Shown here one piece after another: positions 19,397-26,310 of a stretch of 64,000 bases of DNA. This stretch comes from Methylotenera sp. (GTDB lineage Bacteria; Pseudomonadota; Gammaproteobacteria; Burkholderiales; Methylophilaceae). The position numbers and the translations under genes were made by a program. Below the pieces are notes generated by a model. The model had not been told where the DNA came from. It searched no databases and was given only the letters and a program-made list of their open reading frames with translations. The stretch is taken from the NCBI RefSeq assembly GCF_013141425.1, contig NZ_JABFRA010000077.1, positions 1 to 64,000 on the forward strand. The letters run 5' to 3'. Numbering within the stretch: position 1 is the stretch's first letter; every line of letters begins with the position of its first letter.

Positions 19397-20044
19397 TTAT
19401 AAACCTACACGCCGTCTCGCAATGAAGCCCATAAACACAAGCCCTAACAACAACATGCCGTAAGATTGTGCCTCTGGCACTGGCGTTACTTCAGCCATCT
19501 CATACCAGCCTGATTTACCGCTCTTAAGCCCTTGCACACGAAGCGCGCCCTCATCGAAATTTTCCACATCGAACCCTGCAATTCTGAATGGCTTGATTCT
19601 GCCATGTTCAGACCCTATGTTACGAGTGTAATCTTCTGAAAACCAACTTACTGTCTCACCTGACGTTAAGCGATTATTCCTACTGCCAAATACAAACCTA
19701 AAATCAAAATCATTGGACCCCTTGGTTGAAGTTGTTACTTTAGTAACACCACCACCTTCAACTACATCGGTCACTGCTGGGTAAGGGCCTTTTCCATCAT
19801 ATTGAAAAGCTAATGCACCAACAAATGCACTAGTTGAATGAAATAAAGTGGAAAATTGATCGCTTATTGTCAGCGTAAATTTCCCAATATCATCATCAAA
19901 CAACATAGTGGCAAAGCTGACTTCTTTGGGGCCAGATCCTGATATTTTTTCTGTAAAATCATAGGTATAAACTTTTGCTGAAGCATTACCTGCAAAAACT
20001 AGACCCATTAGTATTAATATTGATTTAAAGTTTTTCATTCTCAA
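19397..20044 (-). CDS. PEP-CTERM sorting domain protein
   Basis: Secreted 215-residue protein with a signal peptide (about 1-23, ending NASA/K) and a C-terminal exosortase signal. The tail shows the VPEAQSYGMLLLGL motif, a single hydrophobic helix and the terminal ARRRVGL cluster. The middle is a beta-rich, Gly/Ser/Thr-rich domain without cysteine. It is expected to be cut at the PEP motif by EpsH and linked to the cell surface or polysaccharide. It sits between epsL and epsD with a strong RBS (AAAGGA). The specific function is unknown. Confidence 0.9.
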   Translation of the reverse strand: MRMKNFKSILILMGLVFAGNASAKVYTYDFTEKISGSGPKEVSFATMLFDDDIGKFTLTISDQFSTLFHSTSAFVGALAFQYDGKGPYPAVTDVVEGGGVTKVTTSTKGSNDFDFRFVFGSRNNRLTSGETVSWFSEDYTRNIGSEHGRIKPFRIAGFDVENFDEGALRVQGLKSGKSGWYEMAEVTPVPEAQSYGMLLLGLVFMGFIARRRVGL

Positions 20045-20120
20045 TTCCTTTATTCTAAATAAAGCCCGCGCACTTTAATTAATATGTATCTAAATTTAAT
20101 CAAAAATAACAGTGGATAAT

Positions 20121-21323
20121 TTAAAAATTAAGTGTGCCTGAAATGCCAGTAATCGTATCTGTGTAATCTAGTAAAGATACAGAAGAATTTCGGTTAGTGC
20201 GCTGCACATTCGCCCCCAAAGTAACATTGCGGTGTGGCTTCCAATTCACCCCAACACTAAGTAATTGTGTATTGTCTGTTCTATCGCCAGATGGATTTAT
20301 TCCGCTACCAAGAAAACTCCTTCTTGATAGGCTGGCATTGGCGTTAATATTAATCTTGTCAGTCACAGCGTAGGCTGGTGAAACACTGAGGACATTATTT
20401 CGTGTATAACTACTGTCATTGGTTTGATAGCTTGACAAATCACTTGCCAATCGAACATTGACACGTAACTTACCTGCAGGGGTCCAATTATAGTCAACAC
20501 TTCCTACCGCACCTGAATAGTCACGTTTTGAAAAATGATCATGATCGCGTGAAACGTAAGCCGTACGCAGATTAAGCTGAGATTTTCCAGAAAGTAGCCA
20601 ACTTAACTTTGCTTCACCTTCCGTTTCGTCGAACCCTGAATCGTAAAGAAAAACTGGGTTAGGAGAACGATTGTCGTAATCACCTTTTCTCTGATGCCCC
20701 ATCAATGTAATGGCACTTCCAGAGCGATATACATACTTTACCCCTGCATCCAAGGCATTCATTGTGTAGTCATCTTCTTCATTAAAAATACGACTATTTT
20801 TTAGTTCAGTTCTTGTAACGCCTCCGAGCAAATGCCAAATGTTATGGGGCGAAAAGTCAGCTTCAAAATGCTGCGTTTGGTTGATACGGATATTTTTACC
20901 ATTCACCCCAGTTACGTTACGGTAGTCTTGAAAGTCATTTAGTTGCTGCTTACGATCTGCAGAAAGCGTGCCTTTAAGCGATGGTGTCAGCGTCCATAAC
21001 CATGCGGCTTTGTAATCCTGCGCATTGAAATCCAAATTGTTATTGGACTGGTAATTATAAGAAGTAACCGTGTAATCAAATTTAAATTGCTGCAAGGAAT
21101 ATTTTTTATCCAACTTTATGCCCGCAAAGGCTTTGGTAATATTCTCAGACTGCTCAGATGAAGATCGACGAAACAAGTTGTCATCGTGCTGACGTGAAAC
21201 GCCAACAATAAAATTTAAAGTGTCATTTTCGTCAGCAAAAGCTGAGGTGCCACCAAAAATTGTAGGAAGCAGAACAATAACAAATGTAAATCTTGTCATC
21301 TGGCGCAAATTAAGTGTAGTCAT
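20121..21323 (-). CDS. epsL: EpsL, outer-membrane beta-barrel protein of exopolysaccharide locus
   Basis: Family TIGR03014 (XrtB/PEP-CTERM-associated EpsL), 400 residues. A signal peptide ends near residue 30 (SAFA/D). The mature protein is a run of alternating amphipathic beta strands ending in the aromatic C-terminus TLNF, typical of BamA-inserted barrels. The strand FIVGVSRQHDDNLFRR begins the barrel, as in this family. It is the first gene of the minus-strand eps set and lies divergent to epsB across a 619-base intergenic region. It probably helps the polymer leave the outer membrane. Confidence 0.88.
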   Translation of the reverse strand: MTTLNLRQMTRFTFVIVLLPTIFGGTSAFADENDTLNFIVGVSRQHDDNLFRRSSSEQSENITKAFAGIKLDKKYSLQQFKFDYTVTSYNYQSNNNLDFNAQDYKAAWLWTLTPSLKGTLSADRKQQLNDFQDYRNVTGVNGKNIRINQTQHFEADFSPHNIWHLLGGVTRTELKNSRIFNEEDDYTMNALDAGVKYVYRSGSAITLMGHQRKGDYDNRSPNPVFLYDSGFDETEGEAKLSWLLSGKSQLNLRTAYVSRDHDHFSKRDYSGAVGSVDYNWTPAGKLRVNVRLASDLSSYQTNDSSYTRNNVLSVSPAYAVTDKININANASLSRRSFLGSGINPSGDRTDNTQLLSVGVNWKPHRNVTLGANVQRTNRNSSVSLLDYTDTITGISGTLNF

Positions 21324-21483
21324 AAATTTATTTCAATAATTGTTCGAATTTTCAGCATTAAGTAGCCACGCCATCTATTAGCGACAGATTGTAGCTTACA
21401 TTAGCAAACAACCTCACTTTAACAATCATTTAACACATCAACAACCATTTAATTGTTCAAATTTATTCAATAAAAATGAATTT

Positions 21484-21501
21484 TGTGGAAATATTTCACA
21501 C
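21484..21501. promoter_or_regulatory. Dyad-symmetric operator candidate upstream of epsL
   Basis: TGTGGAAATATTTCACAC, with a perfect ten-base core GAAATATTTC and near-symmetric TGTG/CACA flanks offset by one base. It sits about 160 bases upstream of the epsL start in the divergent eps spacer. It is a candidate regulator site; the binding protein is unknown. Confidence 0.35.
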
Positions 21502-21740
21502 AAATTTACATTTTGTTACAATATTTATTAAAATTCAGCTAGTTACAAGATAATATGACAGCCAAAGACAATTTTCAACCATTAATTTTAGTTATTTTAG
21601 ATCCAATTTTTTACTTCCCAAATATTACCATTCAACAAATTGATGATAATTGGATTTTTAATCTATAAATTTAATTTAAAAATTCAGAATAATTGAATAT
21701 TAGTTATGGTTTTTAATGATAGTTAATGTAAAATATGAGG

Positions 21741-21768
21741 TTGAGACTGCAATTAATTATATTAGATA
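21741..21768 (+). promoter_or_regulatory. Candidate sigma-70 promoter for epsB
   Basis: TTGAGA at 21741-21746 and TAGATA at 21763-21768 with a 16-base spacer. This predicts a leader of about 170 bases before the epsB ATG. Judged by eye only. Confidence 0.35.
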
Positions 21769-21942
21769 AGTAAATGTATAAATTGCTTTTTTAAAGTATG
21801 TTTCTGACAAGCCAATGGTGTCCTTGGAGTGCTTCTTGATTAAAACCACTAAACTCTATGCCATTTAAATATAGATCCTTAGAGTTCAATAATCTTATGC
21901 TTACCAACAATAATTATCATCACCAAATGAGAATCAAGCCTA

Positions 21943-23355
21943 ATGATTAGGAACAGAACGTCTACCGCTACCCGTAGAGCATCTGGTATCTCCATTGCGC
22001 GCGATAATATTTTGTATATTATCGAGTCATTTTTAGGCCCCTGCGTCGTCGTGTTTACTCTTTGGGGTATAGCCTTCTGGGATGAAGGCAACATTACGCC
22101 CTCTTATTTCATATTATCAATAATTTTATTCTCACTTACTTTTCCAAGTGGTTCAAAAATAAGCCACGAACCTTGGCGAATGATTAGAAACACCATGTTT
22201 AACTGGGTATTTCTTGCTGGCCTAATTCTGTTGTTTGGTAGAGCCACAGGATTTATCAACTTATTCTCTTACCGAGCGATGGAATTATGGCTTTGGCTTA
22301 CCCCCGTCAGTTATTTGCTTGCCATTTTTTTACTGCGAACTAGCGCACCGATGATACTCAAGCTACAAGGGCCAGTTAAACGCGCAATCATTGCAGGCTT
22401 GAATGATCAGGGCAATGCACTTGCTGAATCATTTTTACGTCATGAATACACAACAACAACTTGCCAGGGTTATTTCGACGATAGAGCTGAAAACCGCTTA
22501 TCAAATCCCAATAATCTTACGAATTTAGGAAAAATCTCGGAAATTGCGGACTATGTAAAACAACATAAAATCAATGTAATTTACTTATCACTCCCCATGG
22601 TAAGCCAACCACGCATTCTTAAACTACTTGAAGAGTTACACGATACGACAGCGTCAGTTTACATTCTTCCTGACATATTCCTGACTGACCTTATTCAAGG
22701 GCGGATTGGACAAGTAGATGGGATTCCCGTTATGGCGGTCTGCGAATCACCTTTTACTGGCACCGATAGTTTTATTAAACGAACAACAGACATTCTCCTA
22801 GCACTAATAATTTTGATATTAATTTCTCCTATCCTATTTGTGATTAGTTTAGGCGTGAAGTTCAGTTCACCAGGACCAATCATTTTCAAACAACGGCGCT
22901 ATGGCATTGATGGAAAAGAAATTCTGGTTTATAAATTCAGGTCCATGACCACAACGGATAATGGCAATGAAGTTGCTCAAGCAACAAAAAATGATGCAAG
23001 AATCACTCCCCTGGGCGGTTTCCTACGAAAAACATCTTTGGATGAGTTGCCGCAATTCTTTAACGTGCTGCAGGGCCGTATGAGCATTGTGGGGCCACGT
23101 CCGCATGCTGTAGCGCATAATGAAATGTACAGAAAAGTTATCAAAGGCTACATGATCCGGCACAAGGTAAAACCCGGCATTACCGGCTGGGCGCAGGTAA
23201 ATGGCCTGCGTGGTGAAACTGACACACTAGACAAAATGCAGGCGCGGATTGAATACGATATCGATTATCTAAGACACTGGAGCCTAAGACTCGACATCTA
23301 CATTATTTTGAAAACCATTTGGGTTGTCGTACGAGGGCAAGATGGCGCCTACTAG
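21943..23355 (+). CDS. epsB: Undecaprenyl-phosphate glucose phosphotransferase (priming transferase)
   Basis: WcaJ/EpsB-type enzyme (TIGR03025/TIGR03023 type) that starts repeat units by moving hexose-1-phosphate from UDP-hexose to undecaprenyl phosphate. The 470-residue protein has four or five N-terminal helices (about 25-135), then a CoA-binding-like Rossmann region (146-260), one helix (near 275-298) and the catalytic Bac_transf domain. Motifs there are KFRSM (near 330), DELPQFFNVLQGRMSIVGPR and GITGWAQVNGLRG. It is the only plus-strand enzyme of the locus. Its stop overlaps the vanZ-like start by 14 bases. Confidence 0.94.
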   Translation: MIRNRTSTATRRASGISIARDNILYIIESFLGPCVVVFTLWGIAFWDEGNITPSYFILSIILFSLTFPSGSKISHEPWRMIRNTMFNWVFLAGLILLFGRATGFINLFSYRAMELWLWLTPVSYLLAIFLLRTSAPMILKLQGPVKRAIIAGLNDQGNALAESFLRHEYTTTTCQGYFDDRAENRLSNPNNLTNLGKISEIADYVKQHKINVIYLSLPMVSQPRILKLLEELHDTTASVYILPDIFLTDLIQGRIGQVDGIPVMAVCESPFTGTDSFIKRTTDILLALIILILISPILFVISLGVKFSSPGPIIFKQRRYGIDGKEILVYKFRSMTTTDNGNEVAQATKNDARITPLGGFLRKTSLDELPQFFNVLQGRMSIVGPRPHAVAHNEMYRKVIKGYMIRHKVKPGITGWAQVNGLRGETDTLDKMQARIEYDIDYLRHWSLRLDIYIILKTIWVVVRGQDGAY

Positions 23356-23710
23356 ATTGCGCGCACTTCGAATAACTGCAATAGCCAGCCTAGTCATAAT
23401 GCTTTCAGCCCTTTTCATTGGCGTCCATCAGCCGAGTGCGGGCAAGCTATTTGTTGAACCGTGGGATAAATTAGCGCACATTATTTTCTACAGTGCACTC
23501 ACGGTATTCACGGCCATTGGATTTCCAAAAATGCGACTCTTGCTTCTGGCAATCGTGATTCTGTTGATTGGTGTTACCGACGAAGCACACCAGATTTTTG
23601 TGCCGGGGCGACATCCTGGCTTTGATGATTTAGCTGCAGATGGAATCGGTTGTGCTGCGGTGCTGTTTCTGCTGAAACATTTACGTAAAAAATACAATTT
23701 TCCATTTTGA
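23342..23710 (+). CDS. VanZ-like family membrane protein
   Basis: Small inner-membrane protein of about 122 residues with four hydrophobic helices and the VanZ signature DKLAHIIFYSALT followed by TDEAHQIFVPGRHPGFDDLAAD. The conserved acidic and His residues of these two blocks are all present. I choose the ATG at 23342 because GAGG lies five bases upstream; a TTG six codons earlier is less likely. It overlaps the 3' end of epsB. VanZ-like genes recur in exosortase polysaccharide loci; their function is not established. Confidence 0.86.
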   Translation: MAPTRLRALRITAIASLVIMLSALFIGVHQPSAGKLFVEPWDKLAHIIFYSALTVFTAIGFPKMRLLLLAIVILLIGVTDEAHQIFVPGRHPGFDDLAADGIGCAAVLFLLKHLRKKYNFPF

Positions 23711-23771
23711 AAAATTGTATTCGCTAAATGCTATATGAATTTCCGATAGCCTAACTTGATATTTTCAACAT

Positions 23772-23806
23772 AAAAAAGCCCTAGGCAATTAGCCTAGGGC
23801 TTTTTT
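23772..23806. terminator. Bidirectional rho-independent terminator
   Basis: Perfect inverted repeat with 15-base arms (AAAAAAGCCCTAGGC and its complement) around a five-base loop, with A/T runs on both sides. It lies between the convergent vanZ-like and PEP-CTERM genes and can serve both strands. Confidence 0.93.
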
Positions 23807-23824
23807 AAAAATCAATTCGCCTAA

Positions 23825-24304
23825 TTAATCAGCGCGACGACGGCGAGCAATAAAGCCAATCAAGCCTAGCCCAAGCAACATCATGGTGTAAGTTTTTGCT
23901 TCCGGCACTGGCGTAACATTAATGCCACCAGCATAAAGACCGCCAATGTAACCTGTAGCCACACCAGATACATTTAAGTAATAATTACCAGCAACCAATG
24001 ACTGCGAAAAATCTAGGCCAGTACTTAATTGAGTATCGCCACTATCAAATAGCGATAAACTTAGATTATTAATATTGAGAAAACTAAATCTTCTAAAATT
24101 AAGATTTAGCGTAGTAGCACCGATTGAAGTGTCACTATTATCTAAAAGACTAAATGTGAATGTATCAGTAAAACTTCCACTTACATTATTACCGAAAAAA
24201 GTATTGCCTGATGACAAGTCACCCAAATCATATACAGTTGCTTGCGCGCTAAGTGCTGATGAAGCAAGCACTACAGCAAGTAAAAATTGTTTAATTGTTT
24301 TCAA
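23825..24304 (-). CDS. FxDxF-family PEP-CTERM protein
   Basis: Secreted 159-residue protein. The signal peptide ends near residue 22 (SAQA/T). The motif FTDTF (F-x-D-x-F) lies near residue 45, placing it in the FxDxF PEP-CTERM family of betaproteobacteria. The C-terminus has VPEAKTYTMMLLGLGLIG, a helix, and ARRRRAD. It should be processed by the exosortase EpsH. It stands alone with its own promoter and a strong terminator, next to but outside the eps operon. The role may be in the extracellular matrix or floc formation, inferred from the family. Confidence 0.9.
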   Translation of the reverse strand: MKTIKQFLLAVVLASSALSAQATVYDLGDLSSGNTFFGNNVSGSFTDTFTFSLLDNSDTSIGATTLNLNFRRFSFLNINNLSLSLFDSGDTQLSTGLDFSQSLVAGNYYLNVSGVATGYIGGLYAGGINVTPVPEAKTYTMMLLGLGLIGFIARRRRAD

Positions 24305-24379
24305 TTTTTTATCCTTTTGTTAGTTTTAAATTCTCTTTTGAAGAAATAACCAACTGATTTTGTTAATAAACTTCATGTG

Positions 24380-24407
24380 ATTATACCTAAATATTCCGCT
24401 TTTGCAA
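24380..24407 (-). promoter_or_regulatory. Sigma-70 promoter of the FxDxF PEP-CTERM gene
   Basis: On the minus strand TTGCAA (24407-24402), a 16-base spacer, and a perfect TATAAT (24385-24380). The predicted leader is about 70 bases. Confidence 0.6.
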
Positions 24408-24702
24408 CTTCTGAAGCAATTTTACCAGAGCTTATTCACTGAATGTACGTTGGCGCACAGACTAACACTCAAAAGAAAATAAAAATATAGCTTATATAAC
24501 TTGAGTAGTTGCGAAAGGAAAATAGTGAATAAAGATCTCTCCGCTTCTATGAATAACATTCAACATGTAAGGTATTGCTGTAGGTTTTGCGACCTTAATT
24601 GTTAGGTCGTTTAGCGATTCGGCTGTGAGCTTTTTCATAGAAACGTATAAAAATATAACTAGATGTGTTTTTATACGATTTGTAAAGCGACATTATGATA
24701 CG

Positions 24703-24730
24703 AAAAAACACGCAATGTTGCGTGTTTTTA
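24703..24730 (-). terminator. Rho-independent terminator after tRNA-Leu
   Basis: Twelve-base perfect arms AAAAACACGCAA/TTGCGTGTTTTT around a two-base loop, 60 bases downstream of the tRNA 3' end. The minus-strand transcript ends in a U run. Confidence 0.85.
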
Positions 24731-24790
24731 AGTTAACTAATTGTATTTATTGGGATTTGATACGATGTGATACGAAGAAAAACTATTACT

Positions 24791-24876
24791 TGGTGCCGAC
24801 GGAGAGACTCGAACTCTCACGACTATTAGTCACAACCACCTCAAGGTTGCGTGTCTACCAATTCCACCACGACGGC
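24791..24876 (-). tRNA. leuU: tRNA-Leu (anticodon GAG)
   Basis: An 86-base class II tRNA with encoded CCA. On the minus strand: acceptor GCCGTCG, D arm GGTGGAATTGGTAGACAC, anticodon stem CAACC/GGTTG with loop TTGAGGT (anticodon GAG), a long variable arm TGACTAATAGTCG, and T arm GAGAG-TTCGAGT-CTCTC. It closely resembles E. coli leuU, which also lies downstream of secG. Acceptor position 5 (U) faces U68, a mismatch in the middle of the stem. Confidence 0.95.
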
Positions 24877-24905
24877 ATTTGCTAAACGTTGGCTTAGCAG
24901 AATTA

Positions 24906-25274
24906 TTACTTAGGTATATCTTGCGTTGCGGCTGGCGCTGCGGGCGTTTTTACAGCGTCTGTTTTTGCAGCAGGCGCAGTTGGGGCGCTATTCACCACCG
25001 TGCTTTTTGCAGCGATTGCTTTTACAACGCTACCACTTCCTTCTTTGTGACTGGCCATATAAGCCAGTGTTAAGCTGGTAGTAAAGAATACCAATACAAA
25101 ACCTGCGGTTGCACGGCTCATAAAGTTAGCTGAACCAGACACACCAAATAAGCTACCGGATGCACCACTACCGAATGAAGCACCCATATCGGCGCCCTTG
25201 CCGTGCTGTAAAAGCACCAAGGTAATGACACCTAAGGCTGCAATCACATGAATTACCAATACAAATTTTTCCAT
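24906..25274 (-). CDS. secG: Preprotein translocase subunit SecG
   Basis: Inner-membrane subunit of the SecYEG channel, 122 residues. Two hydrophobic helices (about 3-25 and 50-72) flank the family loop LLQHGKGADMGASFGSGASG. The C-terminal tail is Ala/Lys/Pro-rich and low-complexity, as is usual in betaproteobacteria. It follows tpiA by 80 bases and precedes tRNA-Leu, the conserved order tpiA-secG-tRNA-Leu. Confidence 0.96.
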   Translation of the reverse strand: MEKFVLVIHVIAALGVITLVLLQHGKGADMGASFGSGASGSLFGVSGSANFMSRATAGFVLVFFTTSLTLAYMASHKEGSGSVVKAIAAKSTVVNSAPTAPAAKTDAVKTPAAPAATQDIPK

Positions 25275-25354
25275 TTTCTACCTAATACTTTTTAAAAATT
25301 ACAAACTTAAATATGTGTTATTCCGCCTATCACCAGACTGCATCGTAAAATCTA

Positions 25355-26107
25355 TCAGCATGCAGCGCGGCATATCCCTTCAAATTCTTTTGCATTTAAC
25401 GAACATTTACCGATTAGACCACCGTCAATATCCTGCATAACGAATAATTGTACCGCATTTTGTGGGTTTACGCTCCCCCCATAGAGGATTTTCATATTCG
25501 TTGCAGCGGCTTTATCAAGCGTAGCCACCTTACTACGAATAAACTCATGCATGCTTTGCGCTTGCTCTGGGCTGGCAGCTAAGCCAGTGCCAATTGCCCA
25601 AATTGGCTCATATGAAACGACAGCATTGGCAAATACAGCTGCGCCATAGGTATTGAAAATGGTATCGAGTTGTTTACCAACGACCATTTGCATTACACCA
25701 GCTTCACGTTCGATTAAGGTTTCACCTACACAAAGAATTGGCGTTAGCCCATGAGCTTGCGCTTGAACAAATTTAGTCGCAATATTTTCATCAGATTCAC
25801 AATAAGCTGTTGCTCGTTCTGAGTGACCAATAATTACATAACTTGCGCCAAAGTCTTTTAGCATGGTCGCGCTAACTTCACCAGTATAAGCACCTACAGC
25901 ATCTTTACTTAAGTTTTGTGCACCCCAAGCAATATTGGTATGTTGTAATATTGCCTGGGCTTGAGCGAGATAGGGATAAGGCACGCAAACCACGACATCA
26001 GTATTTTTAAGCGTGGGTAGCATGGCGCAATATTCTGCTAACAAGCGCTTATTTTCCACAAGATTGCCATGCATTTTCCAATTGGCAACGACTAATTTAT
26101 GACGCAT
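25355..26107 (-). CDS. tpiA: Triosephosphate isomerase
   Basis: Glycolytic TIM-barrel enzyme that interconverts dihydroxyacetone phosphate and glyceraldehyde-3-phosphate; 250 residues. Key motifs are ANWKMHG (catalytic Lys), IGHSERA (catalytic His), [10 protein letters not shown] (catalytic Glu) and LYGGSV (phosphate loop). The start ATG has AAGG five bases upstream. A small hairpin (TTTACGCT/AGCGTAAA, 26140-26160) lies in its upstream region. Confidence 0.97.
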   Translation of the reverse strand: MRHKLVVANWKMHGNLVENKRLLAEYCAMLPTLKNTDVVVCVPYPYLAQAQAILQHTNIAWGAQNLSKDAVGAYTGEVSATMLKDFGASYVIIGHSERATAYCESDENIATKFVQAQAHGLTPILCVGETLIEREAGVMQMVVGKQLDTIFNTYGAAVFANAVVSYEPIWAIGTGLAASPEQAQSMHEFIRSKVATLDKAAATNMKILYGGSVNPQNAVQLFVMQDIDGGLIGKCSLNAKEFEGICRAAC

Positions 26108-26310
26108 GCGGACCTTAAAGTTAATTTTACAGCCGTCATTTTACGCTTTAGTAGCGTAAATCTGTCAACTTAGCGAATTGAAAAATAAAAACTTAATTGT
26201 CCGATTAATATCACCTCATATTAATCATACAATTAAGTAAGCCTTTGTTTGATTTAATGGTCGAATAAAGGTACGCTACAAAAAATTTAAAGAACAACAT
26301 TAAGGTAGCA

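Larger units (their letters stand above)
21324..21942. other. Divergent intergenic region between epsL and epsB
   Basis: A 619-base AT-rich spacer with no supported gene. It must carry the start signals for both arms of the polysaccharide locus. I see a candidate promoter for epsB (21741-21768) and a dyad around GAAATATTTC at 21484-21501. A degenerate Fur-like stretch (AATAATTATCATCA) lies near 21908-21921, just before epsB. No sigma-54 site with correct spacing was found. Confidence 0.7.
24305..24790. other. Intergenic region between PEP-CTERM gene and tRNA-Leu
   Basis: A 486-base spacer. It contains the promoter of the FxDxF gene (24380-24407), a small perfect hairpin CGACCT/AGGTCG at 24590-24609, the tRNA terminator (24703-24730), and three copies of GATACGA (near 24697, 24757 and 24769). 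No gene is supported; a plus-strand open frame from 24625 runs through the tRNA and has no family features. Confidence 0.7.

Noticed and set aside
21361..21377. A sigma-54 promoter upstream of epsL (minus strand TGGCTACTTAATGC)
   Set aside because: The spacing between GG and GC is nine bases, not the required ten.
24625..24885. An 86-codon open frame running through the tRNA-Leu gene
   Set aside because: It overlaps a complete tRNA and its terminator on the other strand.
26140..26160. Hairpin TTTACGCT/AGCGTAAA as a riboswitch of tpiA
   Set aside because: A simple eight-base stem with no conserved riboswitch core; more likely a minor leader or operator structure.
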